From the NCBI RefSeq assembly GCF_002797895.1, contig NZ_PGES01000001.1, positions 5,828,001 to 5,892,000 of the forward strand: DNA of 64,000 nt, read 5' to 3'. Positions 46,613 through 55,191 of this stretch are shown here, piece by piece. A program made the translations under genes and the position numbers. The notes under the pieces are model-generated. The model was not told the origin of the DNA. It worked only from the letters and a program-made list of their open reading frames with translations, and did no database searches. This DNA is from Janthinobacterium sp. 67. Its GTDB lineage: Bacteria; Pseudomonadota; Gammaproteobacteria; Burkholderiales; Burkholderiaceae_D. Positions within the stretch are counted from its first letter, which is position 1; each line of letters opens with the position of its first letter.

Positions 46613-47370
46613 CCGCCATTGATCAGGATAGTCTGACCGGTGATCCACCAGCCATCGCTGACCAGGTGCCGGATGAACGGGACTACGTCATGGATATCGG
46701 TGAGGCCGGTCTTGCTGAATCCGGAGAGTGCCGCGGCCGTCTTGTGGTACGCCACCGCGTCATCGCCTTCGGCGGGATAGAAAAACGGCGTGTCCATCGG
46801 ACCTGGCCCGACCGCCGTCACCGAGATGCCGCGCGCACCGAACTCCTTGGACGCCGCGCGGGTGTAGTGCTCCACCGGCGCCTTGGTGCCGGCATACGCG
46901 GCGTAGAAGGGCGTGAATGCACCCAGCAGCGAGGTGACCACGGTGCAGATCTTGCCATTGTCGTTGAGGTTCTTGCCGGCCTCCTTGAGAAAGAAGAAAG
47001 CGGTCTTGGAGTTGACCGCCGTCATTTCGTCGTATTCGGCTTCGCTGATCTCCGCGATCGGCTTCTTCAGCACCTTCCCAACGGTGTTAATCGCGATGTC
47101 CAGGTTGCCGACCGCGGCAATGGCGTCGGCGAACAGCTTCTCGACGGCCCCGGCCGTCGTCAGGTTGGCCTGGATTGCGACGGCTTGTGCGCCTGCGGCC
47201 TTGATCGCGGCCACGGTTGCCTCGGCATCGGCCTTGCTGGCTGCGCTGTTGTAGTGGATGGCCACTGCCTTGGCGCCTTGCTGCGCCAGGTCGCGGGCGA
47301 TCAGTCCCCCGAGGTTCTTGCCTCCTCCGGCGATGAGGACGGTCTTGCCTTTGATGCAATGGTCAGTCAT
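46597..47370 (-). CDS. SDR-family oxidoreductase
   Basis: A 257-residue short-chain dehydrogenase. The dinucleotide loop is AGGGKNLGGLIA (a variant of TGxxxGIG), NTVG holds the second motif, and the catalytic Tyr-Lys pair is in YAAYAGTKAPVEHYTRAASKE. The C-terminus reads WWITGQTILINGGYTTK. The ATG at 47370 follows CAAGGAG. Codon choice looks less GC-biased than in most neighbours, hinting at a different origin. It overlaps the AraC gene convergently by 16 bases and lies on the same strand as the LysR gene 148 bases upstream. Substrate unknown. Confidence 0.9.
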   Translation of the reverse strand: MTDHCIKGKTVLIAGGGKNLGGLIARDLAQQGAKAVAIHYNSAASKADAEATVAAIKAAGAQAVAIQANLTTAGAVEKLFADAIAAVGNLDIAINTVGKVLKKPIAEISEAEYDEMTAVNSKTAFFFLKEAGKNLNDNGKICTVVTSLLGAFTPFYAAYAGTKAPVEHYTRAASKEFGARGISVTAVGPGPMDTPFFYPAEGDDAVAYHKTAAALSGFSKTGLTDIHDVVPFIRHLVSDGWWITGQTILINGGYTTK

Positions 47371-47518
47371 GTCGATCTCCTTGGATACGTATTGGGAGGC
47401 TCGAGTATAAGCAGCATCCAATGGAAGATCAGCTACGCCCGGCTGGATGGATTGTCCAGAAAAACAGCCCAATCGGGACTGGCCAGGCCAGAATCAGCCA
47501 CGCCAGCCTCGCTGCGTT

Positions 47519-48424
47519 TCATGATTCGAGATGTGGCCGCATTAACGTTTCGAACCATTCGAAAAATGCATTCAGCCTGCGCGACAGTTGCTTGCGGTGC
47601 GAGAAAACGAGCGACACCGGCATGGACGCCGCGCGGAATTCCGGCATGACTTCAATGAGTTCGCCGCTGTCGAGCAGGTGTTGCACGTCGAAACGGGGAA
47701 TCTGGATCAATCCCACCCCCGCCACACAGCAGGCAATGTAATTTTCGGCGTTGTTGACGATCACCCGGCTGGGAATTGACAGTGATCGTTTGCGTCCCGC
47801 ATCCAGATACTCCCAGGGAGACTCTTTCGCGGCAGGACCGGAGGCATATCCAACCGTCCAGTGTCCTTTGCTCAAATCATCTGGCGTTGCCGGCACACCA
47901 TGCTCGCGTACATAGCCTAGACTGGCGCAGTTGATCAGTGCGATATGCCCGAGAGGACGCGCGACGATACTGCTGTCCTGCAACGTCCCGACGCGCACGG
48001 CACAGTCCACGCCTTCCTGCACCATGTCGATCGCACGGTCCGAGGAACTCAATATCAACTCGAGCCGGGGGTAGGCGCGTAAAAAGCCGGGCAGCGCCGG
48101 AGCGATCAGCCTGCGCCCGATGCGGCTGGGGGCATCCACGCAGAGTCGCCCTGAAATCTTGCTGTGCTGCACATGAAACAGTTGATCGATATCTTCCGCA
48201 TCCGCCAGAAGCGAACGAACGCGCTCGAGCAGGAGCATGCCATCCGCGGTCAGTTGTACTTGCCGCGTGGTGCGATGCAATAAGCGCGTGCCAATCACCA
48301 GTTCAAGCTGCTGTATGGCGGCGGAGATGGAGGCCCTCGGCATGCCCAGCGCATTGGCAGCCTTGATGAAACTCCCCATTTCAGCTACTTGTGTGAAAAC
48401 ACGGTACTGATTGAATTTGTCCAT
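47519..48424 (-). CDS. LysR-family regulator
   Basis: A 301-residue LysR regulator of the AaeR/YafC-like type: MDKFNQYRVFTQVAEMGSFIKAANALGMPRASISAAIQQLE, in short the HTH blocks VAEMGSFIKAANALG and PRASISAAIQQLE, then GTRLLHRTTRQVQLTADG. The effector domain starts near 90. It is upstream of the SDR gene on the same strand, so it may control that gene. Together they look like a small cassette beside tRNA-Lys genes. The upstream 255 bases to the tRNA hold an AT-rich promoter region and no gene. Confidence 0.9.
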   Translation of the reverse strand: MDKFNQYRVFTQVAEMGSFIKAANALGMPRASISAAIQQLELVIGTRLLHRTTRQVQLTADGMLLLERVRSLLADAEDIDQLFHVQHSKISGRLCVDAPSRIGRRLIAPALPGFLRAYPRLELILSSSDRAIDMVQEGVDCAVRVGTLQDSSIVARPLGHIALINCASLGYVREHGVPATPDDLSKGHWTVGYASGPAAKESPWEYLDAGRKRSLSIPSRVIVNNAENYIACCVAGVGLIQIPRFDVQHLLDSGELIEVMPEFRAASMPVSLVFSHRKQLSRRLNAFFEWFETLMRPHLES

Positions 48425-48637
48425 GAGTGTTTTTTATATCGCCTTGACCGTAATCAAAAATCAATCTATGGCGCAGCATACGCGATCGGCAGCGGTGTCG
48501 TGCGGACGGTCGAGCAGGCCAAAGCGGACGACAAAGCGGCCGTTTGCTCCCGCACCCAGCCTGGAATTTTTTGATCAAACAGCAAAAATCGGTCTTGCTG
48601 TATGCGGACGCTCAGTGGACCGGGAATGGGCCGGAAA

Positions 48638-48667
48638 ACAAAAAAGCCAACCGCGAACGGTTGGCTT
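48638..48667 (-). terminator. Terminator of tRNA-Lys pair 1
   Basis: On the minus strand AAGCCAACCG pairs with CGGTTGGCTT around TTCG, followed by TTTTT. It begins 13 bases past the tRNA end. Confidence 0.85.
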
Positions 48668-48679
48668 CTCTGAAGTATT

Positions 48680-48755
48680 TGGTAGGCCGTGCGGGATTCG
48701 AACCTGCGACCAACGGATTAAAAGTCCGCTGCTCTACCAGCTGAGCTAACGACCC
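48680..48755 (-). tRNA. tRNA-Lys (UUU)
   Basis: A 76-base cloverleaf with encoded CCA. The anticodon loop is CTTTTAA, giving anticodon UUU; GTTCGAATC is the T-loop and TAGCTCAGCTGGTAGAGC the D-arm. The first acceptor pair is G-U. Second gene of a tandem pair on this strand; sequence identical to the other three copies. Confidence 0.97.
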
Positions 48756-48825
48756 AAAAACTTTTACAACGGAACTGCGGTAACGCTGTGTCCATCAGCA
48801 TGCTTGCATGGTGACGACTGAATCT

Positions 48826-48901
48826 TGGTAGGCCGTGCGGGATTCGAACCTGCGACCAACGGATTAAAAGTCCGCTGCTCTACCAGCTGAGCTAACGACC
48901 C
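48826..48901 (-). tRNA. tRNA-Lys (UUU)
   Basis: Same 76-base sequence as the other three tRNA-Lys copies, anticodon UUU, CCA encoded. It is the promoter-proximal member of the pair; 70 bases separate it from the next copy. Confidence 0.97.
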
Positions 48902-48989
48902 AAGGGCGGCTATTATGACGGCCAAAGGCGGTTTTGGGAAGGGCGGGGATGGAAAAAAACCTTGCATGGCGCCCGGGTACGGCATAATA

Positions 48990-49008
48990 TAGGTAGATAG
49001 CCTACCTA
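48990..49008 (+). promoter_or_regulatory. Probable MarR operator
   Basis: TAGGTAG and CTACCTA form a perfect 7-bp inverted repeat around ATAGC, just downstream of a possible TAATAT -10 element and 14 bases before the MarR start. This is the usual place for an autorepressor site. Confidence 0.65.
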
Positions 49009-49021
49009 CTTATAAATTCTT

Positions 49022-49480
49022 ATGCCCACTACCGAAGATCTTCCCATCCCCGAACGCGCGCTGGCGCTGTCCGATGATTTGCGCACGGCGTTCAAGCGTT
49101 TGCTGCGTTCCATGCAGCGCGAAGGGGGCGAGCTGGAAGGCAGCGTGTCGATGATGCAATACATGCTGCTGGCCCTGATCCACGAACAACCGGGCATCGG
49201 CGTGGCCGCGCTGGCGCGCCTGCAGAATGTGCGCGGTCCCACCGTCAGCGCGCAGGTCAAGTCGCTGGAAGAGGCGGGACTGGTCGAGCGCGGCGCGCCC
49301 GATCCGCAGGATCGGCGCCGCTCGGGGCTGCAGGTGTCCGCGCAAGGTCTGGCCATCCTCGAAACCCTGCGTGCGCGGCGCCGCGATGTGCTGGCGCAGC
49401 GCATTGCCCGTCTTACGCCGCAGCAGATCGATGCGCTGGAAGCGGCCATGCAGCCGCTGCTTGAGATCGGACAAGCATGA
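49022..49480 (+). CDS. MarR-family repressor
   Basis: A 152-residue winged-helix regulator. VAALARLQNVRGPTVSAQVKSLEEAGLVERGAP is the recognition region, given in short blocks LQNVRGPTVSAQVKSLE and AGLVERG; DPQDRRRSGLQVSAQGL is the wing. The ATG at 49022 lies right after the inverted repeat that probably is its operator. The stop overlaps the start of an MFS exporter gene by ATGA, so repressor and pump are one operon, with the pump most likely induced by its own substrates. Effector unknown. Confidence 0.93.
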   Translation: MPTTEDLPIPERALALSDDLRTAFKRLLRSMQREGGELEGSVSMMQYMLLALIHEQPGIGVAALARLQNVRGPTVSAQVKSLEEAGLVERGAPDPQDRRRSGLQVSAQGLAILETLRARRRDVLAQRIARLTPQQIDALEAAMQPLLEIGQA

Positions 49481-50976
49481 GCCGCCACGATCAAGCCGCA
49501 GGCGCAGAAAAGGACGCTGTAAAACCCGTCACCGAGCGCGAAGTGCGCGCCATCTACCTGGGCCTGATGGCCGTGCTGGGCCTCGGTGCGCTGGACCAGA
49601 GCATCGTCGCCACGGCCTTGCCGCGCATCGTCGATGACCTGGGCGGCATGGCGCATCTGTCGTGGGTGGTGACGGCGTACGTGCTGGCCTCGACGGCCAC
49701 CATGCCCCTGTACGGCAAGCTGGCCGACCAGTACGGCCGCCGCCCCATGATCTTCACGGCCCTGCTGACCTTTCTGCTCGGCTCCGTGCTGTGCGGGTTG
49801 GCGCAGAACATGACGGAGCTGATCATTTTCCGCGCCATCCAAGGTCTCGGTGCGGGCGGCTTCATGCCGCTGGCGCAAATCATCATCGGCGACATCGTGC
49901 CGCCGGCCGAGCGGGGCAAGCGGCAGGGCATGGTGCCCATCGTGTATGCCGTCACCAGCGTACTCGGCCCCGTGCTGGGTGGCGTGATCACGGATGCTTT
50001 GTCGTGGCACTGGATTTTCTATGTCAACCTGCCCATCGGTGTCGCCGCCTTTGTCATCATCGCGCGCGCCATGCGCAAGCCCGTGCGCATGCATGCGCAC
50101 AAGATCGACTATCTGGGATCGGCCTTGCTGACGGGCGCCATCACGGCGGCCCTGCTGGTGCTGGCGCTGGGCGGCACCGAGTGGCCGTGGGATGCGCTGG
50201 CCATCAAAGTGTGCGGCGGCGTCGCCGTGCTGCTGGGGATCTGGCTGGCCTTCCACGTGGGCAGGGTCGATGAGCCCGTGCTGCCGCCCGACCTGTTCGA
50301 AAACCGCACCTTCAATATCGCCAGCCTGGTCATGGCCGTGACCTTCATGGGGTTGATGGGCGCCAGCGTCTTCTTTCCCCTGTTCTTCCAGCTGGTGATG
50401 GGCACGAGTCCGGCGCAGTCCGGCGTGATGACGGTGCCGATGATGGTGGGGCTGGTGGCCTCGTCTATCTTCAACGGCCGAGTGCTGTCGCGTTCGGGCA
50501 AGTACAAGATGGTGCAGGTGGCGGGATTGGCGGTGGCGCTGCTGGCGTTTGCCGTGCTGGCCTGGGGCATGGAAACGTCGCGCGGTTACTGGATCATCGA
50601 GCCGGCCATCTTCTTCCTCGGCACGGGGCTGGGACTGGTGATGCCGAACATGACGATCGCCGTGCAAAATGCCTTGCCCCTGGCGCGGCGCGGCGTGGGC
50701 ACGGCCATGCTGGCCTTTTTCCGCTCGCTGGGCGGCTTGCTGGGCGTGACGGCGTCCGGCGCCATTCTCGCGCATCAGTTGCACAAGCACGGCGTGGAAG
50801 CCGTCTCGGCGCTGGGCGCGCAGGCGGCCACGCAGACGGTGGACGTGTACCGTCATGCGATCGCCAGCGTGTTTGGCGCCGGCGCCGTGCTGCTGCTATT
50901 GGGGCTGATCTTCCTGCTGTTCCTGCCGGAACTGCCCCTGGAGGGGCATCCGGCAACGGTCAAGGACGATCAATAG
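49477..50976 (+). CDS. DHA2-family MFS multidrug exporter (EmrB/QacA type)
   Basis: A 499-residue exporter with 14 predicted helices. LDQSIVATALPRIVDDLGG is the DHA2 TM1 motif, LADQYGRRPMI is motif A, and VLGPVLGGVITDALSWHWIFYVNLPIG is motif C with flank. It starts at ATG 49477, translationally coupled to the MarR gene. No EmrA-type adaptor is encoded beside it, so it probably works alone across the inner membrane. Its 3' end overlaps the convergent old-yellow-enzyme gene by seven bases. Confidence 0.93.
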   Translation: MSRHDQAAGAEKDAVKPVTEREVRAIYLGLMAVLGLGALDQSIVATALPRIVDDLGGMAHLSWVVTAYVLASTATMPLYGKLADQYGRRPMIFTALLTFLLGSVLCGLAQNMTELIIFRAIQGLGAGGFMPLAQIIIGDIVPPAERGKRQGMVPIVYAVTSVLGPVLGGVITDALSWHWIFYVNLPIGVAAFVIIARAMRKPVRMHAHKIDYLGSALLTGAITAALLVLALGGTEWPWDALAIKVCGGVAVLLGIWLAFHVGRVDEPVLPPDLFENRTFNIASLVMAVTFMGLMGASVFFPLFFQLVMGTSPAQSGVMTVPMMVGLVASSIFNGRVLSRSGKYKMVQVAGLAVALLAFAVLAWGMETSRGYWIIEPAIFFLGTGLGLVMPNMTIAVQNALPLARRGVGTAMLAFFRSLGGLLGVTASGAILAHQLHKHGVEAVSALGAQAATQTVDVYRHAIASVFGAGAVLLLLGLIFLLFLPELPLEGHPATVKDDQ

Positions 50977-52058
50977 CGCTCGAGCCAGTGCGCGTACGGC
51001 GCCGGCAGGGTCCACGAGGCGCGTTCCACGCCGAGTTCCTTGGCGGCAAAGTATGCCCAGTGCGGATTGGCCAGGTGCGCCTTGCCGACCATCACCACGT
51101 CGAGTTGCTCGTCCTTGACGACGCGCTCGGCAATCGCTGGCGTGCCGAAGCCCCAGGCGGAAGAGACGGGCACACCCGCTTCGCGACGCACGCGTTCGGC
51201 AATCGGCCCCATGAAGGCGGGGCCCCATGGAATCGACACGTCGGGAATGGTAAAACCCATGCTGACGCTGATCATGTCCATGCCCGCGTCCTTGAACTGG
51301 CGCACGAGGCCGATCGATTCGAGCAGGGTTTGCTCGTCGCGGCCGTCAAATTCCAGCACGCCGAAGCGGATCGTCAACGGCAGGTGCTCGGGCCACACTT
51401 CGCGCACGGCTTTCAATGTTTCCAGCAGGAAGCGGCTGCGGTTTTCCAGGCTGCCGCCATAGATATCGTCGCGCTGGTTCGAGTGGGCGGAAAAGAAGCT
51501 TTGCGCCAGGTAGCCGTGGGCGAAGTGCAGCTCCAGCCATTCGAAGCCCACTTCGCGGGCGCGCACGGCTGCGTCGACGAAGTTCTGTTTCACGCGGGCG
51601 ATATCGTCGAGGTCCATGGCGCGCGGCACTTTCGGCAGGCCGCCGCCGAAGGCGATGGCGGACGGGGCGATGGTTTGCCAGCCGCGCGCGTCACCCTCTA
51701 CGATATGGTCGTCGCCTTCCCATGGACGGTTGGAACTGGCCTTGCGGCCCGCATGGGCGATCTGGATGCCGGGCACGGAGCCGGCCGCCTTGATGGCTTT
51801 CACGACAGGCACGAAGGCTTGCGCTAGGTCATCGTTCCAGATACCCGTGCAGCCGGGCGTGATGCGGCCTTCCGGCGCCACGGCCGTCGCTTCGACGATC
51901 ACCAGGCCGGCGCCGCCACGGGCCATGCCCGCGTAATGCGACAGATGCCAGTCGTTGGCCACGCCATCGACGGCCATGTACTGGCACATGGGCGGCACGG
52001 CGATGCGGTTGCGCAGGGTGACGTTTTTGAGAGTGTAGGGCTGGAAGAGGGCGGACAT
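50970..52058 (-). CDS. Old-yellow-enzyme family NADH:flavin oxidoreductase
   Basis: A 362-residue FMN TIM-barrel enzyme of the YqjM/XenA branch. It opens LFQPYTLKNVTLRNRIAVPPMCQY, has GIQIAHAGRKAS with the flavin-side His, FEWLELHFAHGYLAQSFFSAHSNQRDDIYGGSLENR (short blocks LHFAHGYL and YGGSLENR), and ends in MVGKAHLANPHWAYFAA. Reduces activated C=C or nitro bonds with NAD(P)H. It is divergent from an ArsR-type repressor gene across 91 bases, so repressor control is likely, and its 3' end overlaps the MFS gene by seven bases. Confidence 0.92.
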   Translation of the reverse strand: MSALFQPYTLKNVTLRNRIAVPPMCQYMAVDGVANDWHLSHYAGMARGGAGLVIVEATAVAPEGRITPGCTGIWNDDLAQAFVPVVKAIKAAGSVPGIQIAHAGRKASSNRPWEGDDHIVEGDARGWQTIAPSAIAFGGGLPKVPRAMDLDDIARVKQNFVDAAVRAREVGFEWLELHFAHGYLAQSFFSAHSNQRDDIYGGSLENRSRFLLETLKAVREVWPEHLPLTIRFGVLEFDGRDEQTLLESIGLVRQFKDAGMDMISVSMGFTIPDVSIPWGPAFMGPIAERVRREAGVPVSSAWGFGTPAIAERVVKDEQLDVVMVGKAHLANPHWAYFAAKELGVERASWTLPAPYAHWLERY

Positions 52059-52149
52059 GGTGGCCTTTGTGTTTGTTGGTGGTGTAGGGAAATATTGATT
52101 CGGTAGTTCGTAAATATTCGAAGAATGGAATTAGTATAGCGCATGCTGT

Positions 52150-52503
52150 ATGATTCTGCTCATGCGTCCACACAAACATCCTCCCGCCAGCGAATTCGTG
52201 CTCGAAAGAGTGCTGTACGCCTTGAGCGATTCCATTCGCCTCGACATCGTGCGCCACCTGGCCAGGGTGGACGCGGCCGCTTGCGGCGACCTCGACGGCG
52301 GGCGGCCGAAGTCGACCGTTTCCCACCATTTCAAGGTCTTGCGCGAAGCGGGCCTCGTCTACACGGAAAACGCGGGCACGACGCACATGAACACCTTGCG
52401 CCGCGCCGATATCGAGAGCCGTTTTCCCGGCCTGCTCGACGCCATCCTGGCGCAGCAGCCATTGGCGCCCGCATCGCCGGACGCGGGCGGACAGGCAGTC
52501 TAG
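52150..52503 (+). CDS. ArsR-family winged-helix regulator
   Basis: A 117-residue winged HTH protein. LERVLYALSDSIRLDIVRHLA and KSTVSHHFKVLREAGLVYTEN are the HTH core. No metal-binding Cys pair of the classic ArsR alpha-3 site is present, so it probably senses something other than arsenic, perhaps an electrophile related to the adjacent old-yellow enzyme. Start ATG 52150 or 52162. The 91-base region between it and the divergent enzyme gene holds ATTCG/CGAAT-type inverted repeats (about 52083-52127) that could be its operator. Confidence 0.88.
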   Translation: MILLMRPHKHPPASEFVLERVLYALSDSIRLDIVRHLARVDAAACGDLDGGRPKSTVSHHFKVLREAGLVYTENAGTTHMNTLRRADIESRFPGLLDAILAQQPLAPASPDAGGQAV

Positions 52504-52625
52504 CCGCCTGCCGTGCCCCGCCATTTGCCAGGCTCGGCTATCATGTCGGCCTTTCGGTAAATCCTCGGCCGCGCGCCTGTTGCGCGCATGGCTGGCGACA
52601 CTACCTGGCACGGCAAGGATAGGGA

Positions 52626-53756
52626 ATGACGGCAGTAGCAGCGGTATCACAGGCGGACCTGGCACATCGTCCGCAGTTTGGCTGGATCAATGGTTTGAAG
52701 GCGGGCGCGGCGCAGCTGATCGTGTTGCATCACCTGGCGTTTTACGGGCCCATGTCCGACTACGTGCAGCCCCTGTGGCCCGCGCTGCTGGACTGGCTCG
52801 GCGGCAGCGCGCGCATCGCCGTGCAAGTATTTCTCGTCATCGGCGGCTTTCTCGTCGCCAAATCCCTCTCGCCCGCCGGCCATCCCGGCATTGCTTCCCC
52901 GCTGCAGGCGATCTGGCGCCGCTATGCCAAGCTGGCGCCACCTTTCCTGGTGGCCACCTTGCTTGCCGCCATCATCACGCCCGTCGCCGGTATCTGGATG
53001 CAGCACGATTCCATGTCGGCCGCCGTCACCCTGGGCCAGTTGAGTGCCCATGCCTTGCTGCTGCACGGCGTGCTGGGCTATGAATCGCTGTCGGCCGGCG
53101 CCTGGTACGTGGCCATCGATTTCCAGCTGTACCTGCTGACGGTGTCGCTGCTGTGGCTGGGCGGCCGCCTGGCGGGCCAGCGGCGCGGGCGCTGGCTGAT
53201 GCCGCTGGCCGTCACTGCGGGCATCACCTTTTCCTTGCTGTATTTCAATCTCGACGCGGGTTGGGACAATTGGGCGCCGTATTTCTTCGGTAGCTACGGC
53301 CTGGGCATGCTGGCCTGGTGGGCCAGCGACCCGGCCCGCAAACCCGGCGCCATGACGGTGCTCATGGTCATGATGGCGGTTCCCGTCCTGCTGGCCCTGG
53401 CCGTCGACTACCGCAGCCGCATCGCCCTGGCCCTGATCGTCGCCTGCGCCCTGATCCTGTTCGGCCGTGCCCGCACGCCGTCGCAGGGCGGCGCCTGGAA
53501 CGTCATCAACGCCCTGGGCCGCATCTCGTATGCCGTGTTCCTCGTCCACTTCCCCGTCAGCCTGCTGGTCAATGCCTTGTTTGTCACCTATGTTCCGTTG
53601 GAGCCAGAGTGGCAGGCGCTGGGCATGCTGACGGCCTGGGGCGCCAGCCTGGCGGCCGGCGCCGCGTTTTACCGGTGGGTGGAAGTGCCGCTGGGGCGGG
53701 TGATGGGGAGCGTGGTGGCGCATCTGGCCGGGCGGCCGGCGCTGGTGTCGCGTTAG
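52626..53756 (+). CDS. OafA/YrhL-type membrane acyltransferase
   Basis: A 376-residue acyltransferase-3 protein with about ten helices. LIVLHHLAFYGP near residue 32 carries the conserved His, followed by IAVQVFLVIGGFLVAKSL, a typical helix. RISYAVFLVHFPVSLL near the C-terminus matches the family. Members transfer acetyl or other acyl groups to surface polysaccharides. The ATG at 52626 follows AGGGA. It stands alone, 122 bases after the ArsR gene, and the direct-repeat tRNA segment follows. Acceptor unknown. Confidence 0.85.
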   Translation: MTAVAAVSQADLAHRPQFGWINGLKAGAAQLIVLHHLAFYGPMSDYVQPLWPALLDWLGGSARIAVQVFLVIGGFLVAKSLSPAGHPGIASPLQAIWRRYAKLAPPFLVATLLAAIITPVAGIWMQHDSMSAAVTLGQLSAHALLLHGVLGYESLSAGAWYVAIDFQLYLLTVSLLWLGGRLAGQRRGRWLMPLAVTAGITFSLLYFNLDAGWDNWAPYFFGSYGLGMLAWWASDPARKPGAMTVLMVMMAVPVLLALAVDYRSRIALALIVACALILFGRARTPSQGGAWNVINALGRISYAVFLVHFPVSLLVNALFVTYVPLEPEWQALGMLTAWGASLAAGAAFYRWVEVPLGRVMGSVVAHLAGRPALVSR

Positions 53757-53948
53757 AAACTCGGAGCGGGCTTCTTGAGCTTCAACCTTCCACTGAATCG
53801 GCAGCATGGCCGTCAGTCTGCGGCGTGACGATTTTCTTCAGTTGCGCCATGACTGTCTCGTGCGAGGCGGTAAGAGATGTATCGCAGGTGGCAAGGCGTT
53901 TGATTTGTGTCAGGGGGAGGGTGTCCCGTGCAAGTGACGCTGCTGAAA

Positions 53949-53978
53949 ACAAAAAAGCCAACCGCGAACGGTTGGCTT
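53949..53978 (-). terminator. Terminator of tRNA-Lys pair 2
   Basis: Same AAGCCAACCG/CGGTTGGCTT hairpin with T-run as at 48638-48667. Confidence 0.85.
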
Positions 53979-53990
53979 CTCTGAAGTATT

Positions 53991-54066
53991 TGGTAGGCCG
54001 TGCGGGATTCGAACCTGCGACCAACGGATTAAAAGTCCGCTGCTCTACCAGCTGAGCTAACGACCC
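53991..54066 (-). tRNA. tRNA-Lys (UUU)
   Basis: 76 bases, anticodon UUU, CCA encoded, same sequence as the other copies. Promoter-distal gene of the pair next to cpoB. Confidence 0.97.
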
Positions 54067-54155
54067 AAAAACTTTTTACAACAACTTCGGTAACACTGTG
54101 CCGTAAAAAAATGCTTGCTATAACAACTCGCAAGCAGATCAGTACTGCGTATTCG

Positions 54156-54231
54156 TGGTAGGCCGTGCGGGATTCGAACCTGCGACCAACGGATTAAAAG
54201 TCCGCTGCTCTACCAGCTGAGCTAACGACCC
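54156..54231 (-). tRNA. tRNA-Lys (UUU)
   Basis: 76 bases, anticodon UUU, CCA encoded. It starts 67 bases past the cpoB stop. In E. coli a lysine/valine tRNA cluster likewise follows cpoB, so this pair is probably in the ancestral position. Confidence 0.97.
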
Positions 54232-54298
54232 GAAGAAGAAAGATTATAGGGGGTGCCCGGGATTCTGTCAAACCTAACGGGCAACTTTTTCCCTGCTT

Positions 54299-55057
54299 TT
54301 ACTTTTTGCCGGCCCGTTCCTTGGCGGCCTGGGCCGCGCTGGAGTCCGGGTAGCGCGAGATCAGGGCGTTCAGCGTCTTGGTGGCGTTGGCCTTGTCTTT
54401 CAGCTCCGTGTAGCAGCTGGCGATGTTGAGCATGGCGTCGGCCGCCTTCGGGCTGTCCGGGTAGTTCTTCAGCACTGCCTGCTGGGCCGTGATGGCGTTC
54501 TTGCAGTCGCGCTGGGCGTAATAGGCGTTGCCCAGCCAGTATTGCGCGTTGGCCGCGTAGGCCGATTCCGGGTAGCGCTTGACGAAGCCGTCCAGGGCCG
54601 AGACGGCGCCCTTGTAGTCGCCCGACTTGAACAGGCCGAACGCGGATTCGTATGCGCTTTGCTCGGATACGCCCACGGCCGCTTCCTGGCCGTCGATGGT
54701 GACCTGGCGCGGTTCGAGCTTGCGCAGGCGCGCGTCGATGTCGGTGTAGAAATCCTTCTGGCGCTTTTGCACGTTCGCCAGGTCGTTGCCCAGTACTTCG
54801 ATCTGGCCGCGCAGGCGGGCGATCTCTTGCATGGTCTGGTCGTGCTGGTTGATCAGGCTCAGGGTGCTGGTCTTGTCCGCCTTGGCGTCGATGCGGCTGT
54901 TCAGGTCGCGCGCCATGGCGTCGACCTTGGCGCGCAGCTCGAGGATGGCCTTGCGCGCTTCGTCGTCATCGAACAGGGCGGCGTTGGCGTGCAGGGGCAG
55001 GTAGGCAAACGCGGCCATCAAGGCGGCGGCGACGCCGGCTTTCGAGAATGTCATCAT
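54299..55057 (-). CDS. cpoB: Cell-division coordinator / Tol-Pal system protein CpoB (YbgF)
   Basis: A 252-residue periplasmic protein. A signal peptide ends at HANA near residue 25, an N-terminal coiled coil (about 30-120) mediates trimerisation, and C-terminal TPRs (about 130-245) include YESAFGLFKSGDYKGAVSAL and PESAYAANAQYWLGNAYYAQ. CpoB links PBP1B-dependent wall synthesis to Tol constriction. Two adjacent Met codons (55057, 55054) are possible. It is the last gene of the Tol-Pal cluster, but a hairpin terminator lies between pal and it, so part of its expression may come from its own promoter. Confidence 0.95.
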   Translation of the reverse strand: MMTFSKAGVAAALMAAFAYLPLHANAALFDDDEARKAILELRAKVDAMARDLNSRIDAKADKTSTLSLINQHDQTMQEIARLRGQIEVLGNDLANVQKRQKDFYTDIDARLRKLEPRQVTIDGQEAAVGVSEQSAYESAFGLFKSGDYKGAVSALDGFVKRYPESAYAANAQYWLGNAYYAQRDCKNAITAQQAVLKNYPDSPKAADAMLNIASCYTELKDKANATKTLNALISRYPDSSAAQAAKERAGKK

Positions 55058-55093
55058 GGGTCGGGCTTTCTAAGGTTACGCAAACATGCAAAC

Positions 55094-55128
55094 GGGGCGC
55101 CGGGCGGTGAATCACCGCGCTGCGCCCC
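55094..55128 (-). terminator. Hairpin between pal and cpoB
   Basis: On the minus strand GGGGCGC-AG-CGCGGTG-ATT-CACCGC-CCG-GCGCCCC followed by GTTTG. It could partly terminate tol-pal transcripts before cpoB, or just stabilise the pal mRNA 3' end. Confidence 0.6.
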
Positions 55129-55191
55129 ATTATTATGCCTATGACTGGCCAGTTAGGTAAGCGCCAATGCTGCCGCGCTCACCCGTCAACA

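Larger units (their letters stand above)
48634..48765. repeat. 132-bp direct repeat, copy 1 (terminator, tRNA-Lys, flank)
   Basis: Identical to 53945-54076 over 132 bases: tRNA terminator, whole tRNA-Lys gene and AAAAACTTTT flank. Same orientation, 5311 bases apart. Confidence 0.9.
53945..54076. repeat. 132-bp direct repeat, copy 2 (terminator, tRNA-Lys, flank)
   Basis: Identical to 48634-48765, same orientation. Together they bracket the MarR-MFS, OYE-ArsR and acyltransferase genes. Confidence 0.9.

Noticed and set aside
46597..48680. Integrated island at tRNA-Lys
   Set aside because: No integrase and no partial tRNA copy (attachment repeat) was found on the far side.
48544..48744. Short frames ending GRAGFEPATNGLKVRCSTS around the tRNA genes
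   Set aside because: They run antisense through tRNA-Lys; the same peptide appears at each copy because the tRNA is repeated.
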